NCBI RefSeq assembly: GCF_003991975.1
Contig: NZ_CP029822.1
Span: forward strand, 3,125,648 to 3,189,647
DNA length: 64,000 bases
Source: Entomomonas moraniae
Lineage (GTDB): Bacteria; Pseudomonadota; Gammaproteobacteria; Pseudomonadales; Pseudomonadaceae
Direction of reading: 5' to 3'
The notes under the pieces were generated by a model. The model saw nothing but the letters and a program-made list of their open reading frames with translations, did no database searches and was not told the origin of the DNA. Every line of letters begins with the position of its first letter. The first letter of the stretch is position 1. Positions 1 through 9,578 of the stretch are shown here, one piece after another. A program made the position numbers and the translations under genes.

Positions 1-41
1 TGACTTAAAGTGTACGTCAATTACTAATTCATAACAAAGCA

Positions 42-788
42 TTAATTTATGCTTGTTGAATCCTGTGTTGGTAAGGGTATGGGAGCCCAGTCAAAGTAAT
101 AAGTAGCAGGTTTATTTTTACCCGCAAGATGGGCAATAATTTTTATTGTCTTAGGGGTAAAATCATCTGGCAAAATAAGCTCTGCAAATTGATCCTTACT
201 AGGAATCATCTCTAAATATTCAAAAGAGAATGGAATTGATTTGTCATGGTCCTCGGTCACTGACATTTCAGATAAAGGAACAGTTTTAGTTTTTTTGTTA
301 GATATTCCTGTGATATAAATATTTAAATCGCCCTTAAGGATATTCTTTGTGCTGTCGGTACGAGTTAGTATCAGTTTGTATCGAAATACTTTATTAGTCT
401 CTGTGGCTTGAATAATGACGTCTCTTACTACTAAGGGAGAGTCCGATTTATTCTTAGACAGTACAACTTTGTAAGACATGATGTCTTTTTGTTGTTGGTA
501 GATTTGTTGTTCCAGCTGCATAATTGTCTTTCGAGCCTGCTCTATTGACTGAATGTTGATATGGTTTGTATTTTCTGCAACCAGTAGATTATTTTTTGTC
601 TCTTGAAGCGAGTGTTCTAAGTTCTCAATTTTTGTTTTTTGGGCTAATAAGGTTTTATTAGAACCGCTGTTTGTTATTAATTTTCCACTGTAGAAGCTGG
701 CAACAATAACAAACAGGGTAAGTAATATAATCGTGAGAAGCTGTAACTGATTTTTTTTGGGTAAAACGTTTTCTTGTAAATTACTCAT
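42..788 (-). CDS. Membrane-anchored coiled-coil protein, DUF6776-like
   Basis: A 248-residue protein of unknown function. Residues about 16-38 form one hydrophobic segment after a short polar N-terminus, which suggests a signal anchor. Residues about 48-108 are rich in Gln, Glu, Lys and Leu and read as a coiled coil. The C-terminal half (about 115-240) is a compact beta-rich domain with a conserved-looking FRYKLILTR stretch. This layout matches the DUF6776 proteins that I recall next to argC in Pseudomonas, where a bactofilin and erpA follow; those would lie off the left edge. Its start is 2 bases from the argC stop, so the two are probably co-transcribed. The function is unknown and the family name is from memory. 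Confidence 0.72.
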   Translation of the reverse strand: MSNLQENVLPKKNQLQLLTIILLTLFVIVASFYSGKLITNSGSNKTLLAQKTKIENLEHSLQETKNNLLVAENTNHINIQSIEQARKTIMQLEQQIYQQQKDIMSYKVVLSKNKSDSPLVVRDVIIQATETNKVFRYKLILTRTDSTKNILKGDLNIYITGISNKKTKTVPLSEMSVTEDHDKSIPFSFEYLEMIPSKDQFAELILPDDFTPKTIKIIAHLAGKNKPATYYFDWAPIPLPTQDSTSIN

Positions 789-790
789 AA

Positions 791-1825
791 TTAAGGCATT
801 AGTGCAAGATTAGTTAATCCTAGGTTTTCTTCAAAGCCGAATAAGATATTCATATTTTGAATAGCTTGACCAGAGGCGCCTTTAACAAGATTATCGATGA
901 CCGATAAAATGACAACTAAATCACCATTTTGAGGGCGATGAATAGCTATACGACAAGTGTTACAACCCTTAACGCTTCGTGTTTGTGGGTGGCTTCCTTG
1001 GGGAAGGATATCTACAAAAGGTTCATTGGCAAAGCGGGATTCATACAGTGCTTGTAAGTCTGTAAAGTGGTCTTTTACACGAACATAAAGGCTTGCATGA
1101 ATACCTCTTATCATGGGTGTTAAATGAGGTACAAAGGTCAGATTTACGGGTTGTTGTGCTATGCATTCTAGGCCTTGTTTTATTTCAGGTAGGTGACGGT
1201 GCCCAGCAACACTGTAAGCCATCATATTTTCAGTCGACTCGCAAAATAATGAACCAATTTTAGCTGAGCGCCCCGCACCACTAACACCTGACTTACAATC
1301 AGCAATGAGTTGTGACGTATCTGCAATGCCATGTTCAAGCAGTGGTAAGAACCCTAATTGCGTAGCTGTAGGGTAACAGCCCGGAACTGCAATTAAACGT
1401 GCTGATTTAATTTGCTCACGATTAACTTCGGGTAATCCATAGACGGCTTCATTAACTAAGTCAGGGGCTCCGTGGGGTTGGTTGTACCATTTTTCCCACT
1501 CATCGACATCTTTAATACGAAAATCTGCTGAAAGATCAATTATTTTAGTCCCTGCGGCTAAAAGCTCACCTGCCATCTGGTGGGCAACACCATGAGGGGT
1601 AGCAAAGAATACTACGTCGCAACTGGCTAGCTGTTCAGTATTTGGCGAGGTAAATTGAAGGTCTTTATAGTAGTCTCTTAGATTAGGGTACATATCGGCA
1701 ACATAAACACCTTCTTCTGAGCGTGAGGTGATAATAGCCACTTCAGCTTTGGGGTGTGATGCAAGTAAACGTAATAACTCTACTCCTGTATAGCCTGTTC
1801 CGCCGATGATACCGACCTTTATCAT
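791..1825 (-). CDS. argC: N-acetyl-gamma-glutamyl-phosphate reductase
   Basis: This enzyme catalyses the third step of arginine biosynthesis: NADPH-dependent reduction of N-acetylglutamyl phosphate to the semialdehyde in the cytoplasm. The 344-residue length is standard for the long ArgC type. The N-terminal Rossmann loop GGTGYTG is at residues 8-14. The catalytic cysteine is C150 in [12 protein letters not shown]. The GSGVSGAGR-like segment (here SGVSGAGR) and the GHRHLPEI motif with the conserved His are present. A purine-rich AAAAAGG sequence precedes the ATG. The gene is divergent from the pglL-like gene across 119 bases and is followed closely by the DUF6776-like gene. Confidence 0.97.
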   Translation of the reverse strand: MIKVGIIGGTGYTGVELLRLLASHPKAEVAIITSRSEEGVYVADMYPNLRDYYKDLQFTSPNTEQLASCDVVFFATPHGVAHQMAGELLAAGTKIIDLSADFRIKDVDEWEKWYNQPHGAPDLVNEAVYGLPEVNREQIKSARLIAVPGCYPTATQLGFLPLLEHGIADTSQLIADCKSGVSGAGRSAKIGSLFCESTENMMAYSVAGHRHLPEIKQGLECIAQQPVNLTFVPHLTPMIRGIHASLYVRVKDHFTDLQALYESRFANEPFVDILPQGSHPQTRSVKGCNTCRIAIHRPQNGDLVVILSVIDNLVKGASGQAIQNMNILFGFEENLGLTNLALMP

Positions 1826-1944
1826 GTTTTTACCTTTTTCTAATTAGTCTCTAACAGTTGTTATAATAAAGCTTGATGGATAAACAAACAATAGTATCCG
1901 TCTCTTATCTTGATTATACTTATCATATAATTATGTAATTTTGT

Positions 1945-3741
1945 ATGACTTTGTTGATTGAGAAATTTTACAAGGTATTGGGAGAATCTGTTTTGGTATT
2001 ACGAAAGGATTTATTGGCAGTATTTTTTTTAATTACAGTCGCACCGTTTTGTGCCTTTGTCCACTTGGCACCACTGGGTGACTTTTGGCCGTTTTTTATG
2101 GCATGCTCTGCCGTGGTTATTTGTACAACTATTGGCTTAGGTATCGCTAATTTCAAACAAAATAGCCTATTGGTTTCTCCCTTTGTTGGTTTGCTTTCAG
2201 GCTTCTTTTTGTTTCTTTGTTTATTAACTGTTATTCAAAATGTCAGTATAAATGATCAAGTCATATTGGTAATTTATAGCGTTATTGTTGTATTAACAGC
2301 ATTGTTAGCGGTTCAACTAGCTCAAAAAAGTGACGTGCAATATTATGACTATTTAGCCATCATTTTAGTGGTTGGCGGTGTTGTGCAGAGTATTGGAGCT
2401 ATCGCGATTCAATACCGATTGATGGGTATTGATTACTGGATGGTACCTGTTTTTAATCGTTTAATTGGTTTTATTGCGCAATCAAACCAATTAGCCATTT
2501 ATATGATGGTTGCCTTTTTGGCATTAAGTTATTTAACGCTTCGTCGATTGATGCCAATTGTTATCGCCATAGTTATTGGTGGATTGTTTGGTTTTATTTT
2601 ATTTGGCAGTGGTTCGCGCGCGGTCTTGGTTTATCTTATTTTGTCTGTGATTATTACGCTTTTCTGCCTAATCAAATCAAAAGATAAAACGTATGTGAGA
2701 TTTGTTTTTTTAATTCTTGCGCTTATTTTGGGAGCCATTGTTTATTATTATTTACCTACTATTATAGGTTGGTTCTCTGACGATTCTGCTCAAACCATAG
2801 CTTTACAGACTAGTAGTTCTTATGGGCGAACGGCTGCGAGCGACTCTTTTCGTTTGTCAGAAATAAAGAAGGCATTCGCCTTATTTAAGGAGATGCCACT
2901 TTTAGGTGTTGGATTTGGTAATTATGCTGCAACAGGTTTTTGGTTTGCAGTACAAGATGGTAGCTACACGTTTTTAGGTGATTTAAGCGTACATAGCCAC
3001 AACTTATTTGCTCAAATTTTGGCTGAATTTGGTGCTGTAGGTTTCTTAGCACTGCTTGCTATTGTGGGGTATATTGTTGTCCGCTTTTGGCAAACCCCTA
3101 AAACATTGCAGTGGTGGTTGGTGTTAAATATTTGTTGTGTTTACTTTGTTAATTCAATGCTTGAGTATGTTTTATGGCGCATGCAGTTTGTACCTTTGCT
3201 GGTGCTCGTGATAGTGCCCTTGATATCGCCTGTGATAAAATTACGATTCTCTCGCTGGATTAGCCCTCTAGTCTGGATTGTAGTTGCAGGTATTTTCATT
3301 GTTATGGCTAACCAATCATTAAATACGTACGCGAAAAGTTTCTTTTATAATCAAGAGACTGTTTTGATGGATAAGGCAGATTATCAAACCTTCTTATCGG
3401 CTACTGATGATTTAATTTGGGGACGTGAAATACAACAACAAGAATTTGTAAATTTGTCGCCTAGTATCATTGATTTTGCAAGACAGCAACAAGTGACCGA
3501 TACTATGTTAAATTGGCATCCTTATGCGCCTGTTATTGTCAATAAAATACAGTTATTGTTGTTATCAGGACAGGTAGGAGATTTAGAACGCTTTTCTACT
3601 GCATTGGTAAGGGCTTACCCTGACATGGTGCCTAGCATCTGTGGTTATTTTAATGGTTTTAATGATTTGCCGAATCCTCAAGGATTACGTGCTGTTAAAA
3701 AAGTATTGGATTGTAGATCTGTGTTATCTAAAAAAAAGTAA
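1945..3741 (+). CDS. PglL/WaaL-like O-oligosaccharyltransferase (Wzy_C family)
   Basis: A 598-residue polytopic inner-membrane protein with about 12 hydrophobic segments up to about residue 455, then a soluble C-terminal tail of about 140 residues. Family hallmarks are visible: GFIAQSNQLA at 175-184 (the Q-x-N motif), GSGSRA at 221-226, and in the large periplasmic loop PLLGVGFGNY at 318-327 followed by HSHNLFAQ at 350-357, the signature of PglL-type ligases and O-antigen ligases. Such enzymes move lipid-linked glycan onto pilin, other periplasmic proteins or lipid A core. The C-terminal tail resembles the Wzy_C_2 extension of protein-directed PglL enzymes, so protein O-glycosylation is more likely than LPS ligation. 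No pilin or glycan-synthesis gene lies nearby. There is no strong ribosome site before the ATG, so the start is moderately sure. Confidence 0.83.
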   Translation: MTLLIEKFYKVLGESVLVLRKDLLAVFFLITVAPFCAFVHLAPLGDFWPFFMACSAVVICTTIGLGIANFKQNSLLVSPFVGLLSGFFLFLCLLTVIQNVSINDQVILVIYSVIVVLTALLAVQLAQKSDVQYYDYLAIILVVGGVVQSIGAIAIQYRLMGIDYWMVPVFNRLIGFIAQSNQLAIYMMVAFLALSYLTLRRLMPIVIAIVIGGLFGFILFGSGSRAVLVYLILSVIITLFCLIKSKDKTYVRFVFLILALILGAIVYYYLPTIIGWFSDDSAQTIALQTSSSYGRTAASDSFRLSEIKKAFALFKEMPLLGVGFGNYAATGFWFAVQDGSYTFLGDLSVHSHNLFAQILAEFGAVGFLALLAIVGYIVVRFWQTPKTLQWWLVLNICCVYFVNSMLEYVLWRMQFVPLLVLVIVPLISPVIKLRFSRWISPLVWIVVAGIFIVMANQSLNTYAKSFFYNQETVLMDKADYQTFLSATDDLIWGREIQQQEFVNLSPSIIDFARQQQVTDTMLNWHPYAPVIVNKIQLLLLSGQVGDLERFSTALVRAYPDMVPSICGYFNGFNDLPNPQGLRAVKKVLDCRSVLSKKK

Positions 3742-3775
3742 CACGCTGAAATGATATAAAATGGTAGTTGTATAA

Positions 3776-4648
3776 ATGACAAATAAATTATTAACAGAAC
3801 TCATTACATTATTAAATTTAGAGCATATTGAAGAAGATATTTTTCGTGGTCAAAGCCAAGATTTGGGACTGCGTCAGTTATTTGGTGGGCAAGTTTTAGG
3901 ACAGGCTTTGTCGGCGGCAAGTCATACAGTACCCGATGATAGGTCAGTGCATTCATTGCATGGTTATTTTTTAAGAAGAGGGGACTCGACAAAGCCTGTT
4001 GTTTTTTTTGTTGACCGTGTGCGAGACGGAAGAAGTTTTAGTTCTAGACGAGTCAGCGCCATTCAAAGTGGTAAAACTATATTCTTTTGTAGTGCTTCTT
4101 TTCATCGCCCTGAAACAGGTTTTGAGCACCAAGTTGAAATGCCAGATATTCCGGGGCCTGAAGGTTTGGATAATGAGGCAACGCTGATTTTAAAGCAAAG
4201 AGATACCTTGCCCAAATCGCTGTATGATAAGGTAAAGGGAGGGCGCCCTATAGAGATTAGGCCTGTTTCTAATTTTAATCCGTATGCTCCTCAAAAAAGA
4301 CCAGCTATACGCTACGTTTGGTTTAGGGCGGATGGCGAAGTGCCAGATATCGCTTCTTTGCATCGCTATTTATTAGCCTATACCACAGATTTTAATTTAT
4401 TAACCACCAGTTTATTACCGCATGGCAAAGGCTTTTTGGACGTAGATATGGAGGTGGCTAGTATTGACCATAGTATTTGGTTTCATAGCCAGCCTAATAT
4501 GAATGAGTGGATGCTTTACTCTATACAAAGCCCTTGGGCTGGTGAAGCAAGAGGATTATCTAGAGCAGAAATTTTTACACAAGATGGACGATTAATCGCT
4601 TCAGTTTGTCAGGAAGGACTCATTCGACAAGTTAAAGAGCATTCATAA
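3776..4648 (+). CDS. tesB: Acyl-CoA thioesterase II
   Basis: This cytoplasmic enzyme hydrolyses medium- and long-chain acyl-CoA to free acid and CoA. It is a double hot-dog protein of 290 residues, close to the 286 of E. coli TesB. FRGQSQDLGLRQLFGGQVLGQ (split at residues 23-43) opens the first hot-dog domain. The catalytic Asp-Thr-Gln set of the family aligns with D205 in AYTTDFNLL, S229 in ASIDHSIWFH and Q279 in CQEGLIR. The Thr position is therefore Ser here, a conservative change. The gene follows the ligase gene after 34 bases and precedes pcs by 22 bases, so it may share a transcript with the lipid gene. Confidence 0.94.
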   Translation: MTNKLLTELITLLNLEHIEEDIFRGQSQDLGLRQLFGGQVLGQALSAASHTVPDDRSVHSLHGYFLRRGDSTKPVVFFVDRVRDGRSFSSRRVSAIQSGKTIFFCSASFHRPETGFEHQVEMPDIPGPEGLDNEATLILKQRDTLPKSLYDKVKGGRPIEIRPVSNFNPYAPQKRPAIRYVWFRADGEVPDIASLHRYLLAYTTDFNLLTTSLLPHGKGFLDVDMEVASIDHSIWFHSQPNMNEWMLYSIQSPWAGEARGLSRAEIFTQDGRLIASVCQEGLIRQVKEHS

Positions 4649-4670
4649 TTACTAAAAGGTGAGCACTAAA

Positions 4671-5363
4671 ATGAATTCAAAAAAAATTAAAGCATGGAGT
4701 GTTCATGCCTTTACAGCCAGTGGGGTGGTATTTGGCTTATTGGCTTTGTTAGCGATTTTAGATAATGACCCCAAAATGGCTTTTGTTTGGATGGGAATTA
4801 CACTATTTATTGATGGTATTGATGGTACTCTGGCACGTCGATATGATGTCAAAAATCAAGTTCCCGAATTTGATGGCACAGTGTTAGATTTAATTATTGA
4901 TTATCTTACTTATGTGTTCGTACCTGCTATCTTTGTGTATTGTTATGTTCCTTTACCCGAAGGTACTAAAACATTAACAGCTGCTATTATTTTATTGTCT
5001 TCATTCTTTTGCTTTTGTAATAAGCATATGAAAAGTGCCGATAATTATTTTGTTGGGTTTCCTGCGACATGGAATATTGTAGCATTATACTATGTGGTTC
5101 TTAGCCCACCTGCTTGGGTTATCTTCATTGCAACGGTTATGTTGGCTATTTTGTCGGTGGTTCCTATTAAGTTTTTACACCCTTTTAGGGTTCGTAAGGC
5201 CATGCCGCTGAATATTTTCTTTACGGTTATTTGGCTCATTGCTAGCGCATTTTTAATTGCGCAATATGGACATTTTAAAGTGTGGACATTGATGTTGTGG
5301 TGGGTGTCTGGTCTTTACTTTATTGGATTTGGTATTTGGCAAACGATTTGTGACAGAAAATAA
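4671..5363 (+). CDS. pcs: Phosphatidylcholine synthase (CDP-alcohol phosphatidyltransferase)
   Basis: This inner-membrane enzyme condenses choline with CDP-diacylglycerol to give phosphatidylcholine and CMP in one step. The CDP-alcohol phosphotransferase motif is visible as DGIDGTLAR, then a spacer, then FDGTVLDLIID. The following DYLTYVFVP is typical of Pcs rather than PssA or PgsA. About eight hydrophobic segments fit the family. An in-frame GTG lies at 4659, but ATG 4671 has AAGGTGAG 7 bases upstream, giving 230 residues. The end overlaps the GIY-YIG gene, matching the pcs neighbourhood recalled from Pseudomonas. Choline must come from outside the cell, which fits life with a eukaryotic host. 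Confidence 0.93.
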   Translation: MNSKKIKAWSVHAFTASGVVFGLLALLAILDNDPKMAFVWMGITLFIDGIDGTLARRYDVKNQVPEFDGTVLDLIIDYLTYVFVPAIFVYCYVPLPEGTKTLTAAIILLSSFFCFCNKHMKSADNYFVGFPATWNIVALYYVVLSPPAWVIFIATVMLAILSVVPIKFLHPFRVRKAMPLNIFFTVIWLIASAFLIAQYGHFKVWTLMLWWVSGLYFIGFGIWQTICDRK

Positions 5364-5649
5364 TACGTGGTACGTTTATCTTGTTCGAACGGAGCATGAT
5401 AAGCTCTATTGTGGTATCAGCAACGATCCTATTGCAAGGTTTTATAAGCATTGTAATGGGACGGGAGCAAAGTTTTTTGCAAGCAGTAAAGCCGTTGCTT
5501 TAGTTTATATTGAGCTTTGTGAGTCAAAGTCACATGCATTAAAGCGAGAGTATATGATTAAGCAGTTTTCCAAAAATAAAAAGGAGCAGTTGGTCGCAAC
5601 TAACTGCTCCTCTCATCAGCTACCTTTTTATAATGACCACATCTCTTAA
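5350..5649 (+). CDS. GIY-YIG domain protein, YhbQ/UPF0213 family
   Basis: A small single-domain GIY-YIG superfamily protein of 99 residues. WYVYLVRTEHDKLYCGIS carries the two short strands that stand for GIY and YIG. It is followed by the conserved Arg (PIARFYKH), the GTGAKFF loop and the helix with catalytic-type Glu (ALKREYMIKQF). Single-domain members such as YhbQ have been reported as nucleases, but their cellular role is poorly defined. The frame is open back to an ATG at 5323 inside pcs. The GTG at 5350 gives the usual family N-terminus and overlaps pcs by 14 bases, so I prefer it; the start is not certain. Confidence 0.85.
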   Translation: MTENNTWYVYLVRTEHDKLYCGISNDPIARFYKHCNGTGAKFFASSKAVALVYIELCESKSHALKREYMIKQFSKNKKEQLVATNCSSHQLPFYNDHIS

Positions 5650-5677
5650 GTGACTAGTAGAAGTGGGGAGGGGACCT

Positions 5678-6286
5678 ATGGTATGGCAGGAAATTGAACA
5701 CCACTTAAAGCATTATCAGCCTAACTTACAAAATTTTCCTAATACCCTTAAAGAAGCGGCAGTCTTAATTCCTATTTTAAAGAAAGATAAACCTGAGATT
5801 GTTTTAACGCTACGTTCTAACGAACTGTCTACCCACCAAGGGGAAGTCGCTTTTCCAGGTGGCAAACGTGATGCAAGTGATAAGGATTTGCTTCAAACAG
5901 CATTACGAGAGTCTTATGAGGAAATTGCGTTAGTACCTGACAATGTAAAGATTGTGGGTTCATTACAGTCGTTAGTCTCTAAGCATCGTTTGATGGTAAA
6001 GCCATATGTTGGATTGGTGAATGATCCTTTTACTTATCGTGTAAATGCCGATGAAATAGCTCATGTGTTTACAGTGCCATTAGATTTTTTCAAAACCCCA
6101 CCTCGTACCTTCACGCATCGAATTGATTGTTTTGGCATGCATTGGTATGTGCCTTGTTATCAATATCAGCAATTTAAAATTTGGGGGTTAACGGCCAGCA
6201 TTATTGTTGAGCTTGTTAACTTGTTATTTGGTATGCATGTTTCTTTGCATAATAGGCCAGAACATGCAAGTTTGATTAAGCTTTAA
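5678..6286 (+). CDS. nudL: CoA pyrophosphatase, NUDIX family (NudL/YeaB-like)
   Basis: A NUDIX hydrolase predicted to split coenzyme A and its derivatives into 3',5'-ADP and 4'-phosphopantetheine. The CoA-specific UPF0035 signature runs VLTLRSNELSTHQGEVAFPGG (read as LTLRS, then HQGEVAFPGG). It continues straight into the NUDIX box GGKRDASD...ALRESYEEIAL with its metal-binding Glu residues. A GTG at 5663 is in frame, but ATG 5678 has GGGGAGG 6 bases upstream and gives 202 residues, so I chose it. It stands 28 bases after the GIY-YIG gene and may be the last gene of the tesB-pcs run, all of which touch lipid or CoA metabolism. Confidence 0.9.
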   Translation: MVWQEIEHHLKHYQPNLQNFPNTLKEAAVLIPILKKDKPEIVLTLRSNELSTHQGEVAFPGGKRDASDKDLLQTALRESYEEIALVPDNVKIVGSLQSLVSKHRLMVKPYVGLVNDPFTYRVNADEIAHVFTVPLDFFKTPPRTFTHRIDCFGMHWYVPCYQYQQFKIWGLTASIIVELVNLLFGMHVSLHNRPEHASLIKL

Positions 6287-6547
6287 TAATTTAGTGTGGT
6301 ATACATTTCAAGAAGCTAAGTTCTCAATTTCTCTAGTGCTACTAATAGAAAAGAGATAGACAATGACTCATATTCTCACGATAATGTTTAGTGTTAGTAT
6401 TTAGTCAATCTTATCTTACTACATTATTAGGGGAATTAGCATCGTATGGATATTAATCAGCAAATCATATAGAGCCCAAACTTTATAACAAAAATTGAAT
6501 TATCTCTAACTCCAGAAATAAAGAAAAGTCTTAGTTTTGCAGGAACC

Positions 6548-6844
6548 ATGCAACAAATAGTGGGGGTGTTAACAATCATATCGGGGGCTATGACTTGCTT
6601 AGGTATCATTACTATACTCTTTGGTATTCTTGTACTTATTTCAGGCATTAGGCTTTTTAATTCAGGCTCTAACCTTTCAATGGTAGCGACGACGGCGGAT
6701 GGAAAACAATTAGCTTTGGCCCTTACTAATTTAGCTTCTTATTGGAAATGGATATTAATTAATATAATAATTATTGCTGTGTGTATCTTTGTGTTTTTTG
6801 CTTTATTTGCGACTATTCTTTCAATAGCTGTATCATCACATTAA
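6548..6844 (+). CDS. Small membrane protein, DUF5362-like, possibly truncated at its 5' end
   Basis: Ninety-eight residues from the first ATG after the last in-frame stop. Two hydrophobic stretches (about 5-35 and 67-95) flank a polar segment. The pattern resembles DUF5362-type small membrane proteins, whose function is unknown. The frame upstream stays protein-like (I-E-L-S-L-T-P-E-I-K-K) back to an amber codon at 6470-6472. Beyond it lies an ATG at 6446 with AGGGGA at 6429-6434. The native protein was therefore probably 132 residues, and CAG-to-TAG at codon 9 would have broken it. No ribosome site is visible before 6548. It may be expressed from an internal start or be a recent pseudogene. 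Confidence 0.5.
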   Translation: MQQIVGVLTIISGAMTCLGIITILFGILVLISGIRLFNSGSNLSMVATTADGKQLALALTNLASYWKWILINIIIIAVCIFVFFALFATILSIAVSSH

Positions 6845-7220
6845 TTATTGTTTATACTTTAATATATAATTCATAGCGATGTTAAAGCATATATAAATCT
6901 GAAGCATCTTAGTGAAAAGGTACTGACTAGATTTTGTGCTTAACTATTGATTGATAAGCTGATTTCTATCTTTATCTTTTTTTCTTAGTTCTATACGATA
7001 AAGCTGAAAAGAGAAAAGTTTCCTGATATATTGCTTCACTATTAATAATAAATAATAAAACTATCTATATATATGGTGTTATTGGTAACCTGTTATTGTT
7101 AAAATAGTGGCAAAGCACATGGCTATTTAAAAAATATTAAAGTTTTGAAGTAACAATCTTGTGAGTAGTCTAATTAAATTCAAGCAATTAAATATTAATT
7201 ATTAGTAAGGAGTTCTTGTA
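6845..7220. other. 376-base AT-rich intergenic region upstream of metK
   Basis: No open frame of convincing coding character and no tRNA-like or SAM-riboswitch-like fold could be recognised by eye. It presumably holds the metK promoter, but no pair of promoter hexamers stands out from the AT-rich background. The metK ribosome site AAGGAG lies at its right end (7207-7212). Confidence 0.5.
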
Positions 7221-8414
7221 ATGAGTGAGTATGCACTCTTTACTTCAGAGTCTGTATCTGAAGGTCATCCAGATAAAATTGCGGATCAAATTTCTGATGC
7301 GGTTTTAGATGCAATTATTACCAGTGATAAGCATGCACGTGTTGCGTGTGAAACACTAGTAAAAACAGGGGTGGCAATTATTGCTGGTGAAATTTCTACA
7401 AATGCATGGATTGATTTGGAAGAGTTAGTTCGCCGTGTAATCTGTGAGATTGGTTACACTTCATCAGAAGTTGGTTTTGATGGAGCAACTTGTGGTGTAT
7501 TAAATATTATTGGTAAGCAGTCAGGTGATATTGCAAAAGGCGTTGATAGACAAAAACCAGAAGATCAAGGTGCAGGCGATCAAGGTTTAATGTTTGGTTA
7601 TGCCAGTAATGAAACAGATGTGTTAATGCCAGCCCCTATTTGTTTTTCTCACCGCTTAGTCGAGCGCCAATCTGAAGCTCGTAAAAGTGGGCTATTACCT
7701 TGGTTACGCCCAGATGCGAAGTCACAAGTCACTTGTCGCTATGAAAATGGTAGAGTCATTGGGATTGATGCGATTGTCCTTTCTACACAGCATAATCCGG
7801 ATATTTCACAAAAAGATATTCAAGAAGCAGTTATGGAGTTGATTATCAAGAATGTAATACCTAAAGAGTTATTGCATAAAGATACTCAGTTCCATATTAA
7901 TCCAACAGGTCAATTCATTATTGGTGGCCCTGTGGGAGATTGTGGCTTAACAGGCCGTAAGATTATTGTAGATAGTTATGGTGGTATGGCACGTCATGGA
8001 GGTGGTGCTTTTTCTGGAAAAGATCCTTCAAAAGTGGATCGCAGTGCTGCTTATGCCGGTCGTTATGTGGCAAAAAATATTGTTGCAGCTGGGCTTGCTG
8101 ATCGTTGTGAATTACAAGTATCTTATGCGATTGGTGTAGCACAACCTACCTCTATTTCTATTAATACCTTTGGTACGGGTAAAATCAGTGATGACAAAAT
8201 TATTCAATTAATTCGTCAACATTTTGATCTTCGTCCTTATGCTATTACAAAGATGCTCGATTTGTTGCACCCAATGTACCAAGAAACGGCTGCTTATGGA
8301 CATTTTGGGCGTACTCCAATACAAAAAACTGTAGGGGATGACACCTTTACGACCTTTACATGGGAGCGTACAGATAAGGCAGAAGCACTCAAGGTAGATG
8401 CTGGCTTAAAATAA
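7221..8414 (+). CDS. metK: S-adenosylmethionine synthetase
   Basis: This cytoplasmic enzyme makes S-adenosylmethionine from methionine and ATP, releasing phosphate and pyrophosphate; it acts as a tetramer. The 397-residue length equals that of pseudomonad MetK. The ATP-binding start [15 protein letters not shown] is at residues 13-27. The methionine-loop signature [12 protein letters not shown] is at 117-128. The glycine-rich P-loop-like [16 protein letters not shown] lies in the central third. AAGGAG stands 8 bases before the ATG. The gene is monocistronic: a long leader precedes it and a strong hairpin terminator follows at 8437. It is a housekeeping gene, expected to be essential. Confidence 0.98.
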   Translation: MSEYALFTSESVSEGHPDKIADQISDAVLDAIITSDKHARVACETLVKTGVAIIAGEISTNAWIDLEELVRRVICEIGYTSSEVGFDGATCGVLNIIGKQSGDIAKGVDRQKPEDQGAGDQGLMFGYASNETDVLMPAPICFSHRLVERQSEARKSGLLPWLRPDAKSQVTCRYENGRVIGIDAIVLSTQHNPDISQKDIQEAVMELIIKNVIPKELLHKDTQFHINPTGQFIIGGPVGDCGLTGRKIIVDSYGGMARHGGGAFSGKDPSKVDRSAAYAGRYVAKNIVAAGLADRCELQVSYAIGVAQPTSISINTFGTGKISDDKIIQLIRQHFDLRPYAITKMLDLLHPMYQETAAYGHFGRTPIQKTVGDDTFTTFTWERTDKAEALKVDAGLK

Positions 8415-8436
8415 ACTTTTCCATATGAGAAATAAG

Positions 8437-8463
8437 AAGGCAACATCATGTTGCCTTTTTATT
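8437..8463 (+). terminator. Rho-independent terminator of metK
   Basis: A perfect 9-base stem, AAGGCAACA at 8437-8445 and TGTTGCCTT at 8449-8457, has a 3-base loop and runs into a T-rich tail. It begins 22 bases after the metK stop. Confidence 0.9.
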
Positions 8464-8558
8464 CTTTAAAGGAATAAGTACCTGCATAAAAAGTATTTTT
8501 AAGAATAAGAAAAGCCCGATAGAATACCAAAAATAATTACATAACAGGGTATGCTACT

Positions 8559-9560
8559 ATGTCGATATTAAATAAAACAATTGGGAGTATTATAGGGATA
8601 ATATTATCTCTACCTGTAGTAGCAACAGAGCTACTTAATGTCTCTTATGATCCTACTCGTGAGCTTTATAAATCTTATAATGAAGCATTTACAACGCATT
8701 GGCAAGAAACGACGGGCGAGGATATTACAATTAAAAGTTCCCATGGTGGTTCTGGTAAGCAAGCACGCGCCGTGATTGATGGGTTAAGAGCTGATGTGGT
8801 TACTTTGGCCTTGGCCGGTGATATTGATGCAATTAATTTAAAGCAACCACTGATTGATAAAGACTGGCAAACCAAGCTACCCAATAATAGTACGCCTTAT
8901 ACTTCAACGATTGTATTTTTAGTGCGTAAAAATAATCCAAAACAGATAAAAGATTGGGATGATTTGGCCAAAGAAGGCATACAAGTCATTACACCTAATC
9001 CTAAAACATCAGGAGGAGCCCGTTGGAACTTTTTAGCAGCGTGGGCATATGCCAAACACAAGTACGGTAGCGATGACAAGGCAAGAGAGTTTGTGAAAAA
9101 GATATATGCTAACGCTCCTATTTTAGATACGGGTGCGCGTGGTGCAACAACAACCTTTGTACAACGTAAGCAAGGTGATGTTTTGATTGCATGGGAAAAT
9201 GAAGCACATCTTGCATTACAAGAGGAAGGGGGCGATCAACTAGAAATTATAACCCCTTCTTTATCCATTTTAGCTGAACCTCCTGTTGCTGTTGTTACTA
9301 AAAATGCTGAGCGTAAAGGTACGTTGAAACAAGCAACAGCCTATTTAGAATATTTGTACAGTGAGCCCGCTCAGCGTATCATTGCACAGAATTTTTACCG
9401 CCCACGTAATGAGAAAATAGCTGCTGAATTTAAAGACCAATTTCCTACCTTGAAACTTGTTACAATTGATGATGAGTTCGGTGGATGGAGTAAAGCCCAG
9501 CCTAAGTTTTTTAATGACAAGGGAATATTTGACCAAATTTATGGTGAAATAAATCAATAA
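8559..9560 (+). CDS. sbp: Periplasmic sulfate-binding protein
   Basis: The substrate-binding subunit of the sulfate/thiosulfate ABC importer. Residues 1-22 form a signal peptide with probable cleavage after VVA. The mature start contains SYDPTRELY, a hallmark of Sbp/CysP, followed by [15 protein letters not shown], which lines the sulfate site, and [18 protein letters not shown]. The 333-residue length matches Sbp (329 in E. coli). It is the first gene of an sbp-cysT-cysW-cysA run in the same order as in Pseudomonas, with 18 bases to cysT. Control by CysB is expected from the family, but I could not identify a CysB site. Confidence 0.95.
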   Translation: MSILNKTIGSIIGIILSLPVVATELLNVSYDPTRELYKSYNEAFTTHWQETTGEDITIKSSHGGSGKQARAVIDGLRADVVTLALAGDIDAINLKQPLIDKDWQTKLPNNSTPYTSTIVFLVRKNNPKQIKDWDDLAKEGIQVITPNPKTSGGARWNFLAAWAYAKHKYGSDDKAREFVKKIYANAPILDTGARGATTTFVQRKQGDVLIAWENEAHLALQEEGGDQLEIITPSLSILAEPPVAVVTKNAERKGTLKQATAYLEYLYSEPAQRIIAQNFYRPRNEKIAAEFKDQFPTLKLVTIDDEFGGWSKAQPKFFNDKGIFDQIYGEINQ

Positions 9561-9578
9561 ACGTATTGGATAGATATA

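Noticed and set aside
6845-7220. SAM riboswitch before metK
   Set aside because: The long leader invites it, but no conserved SAM-I or SAM-II core or anti-terminator was seen, and such elements are uncommon before metK in this group.
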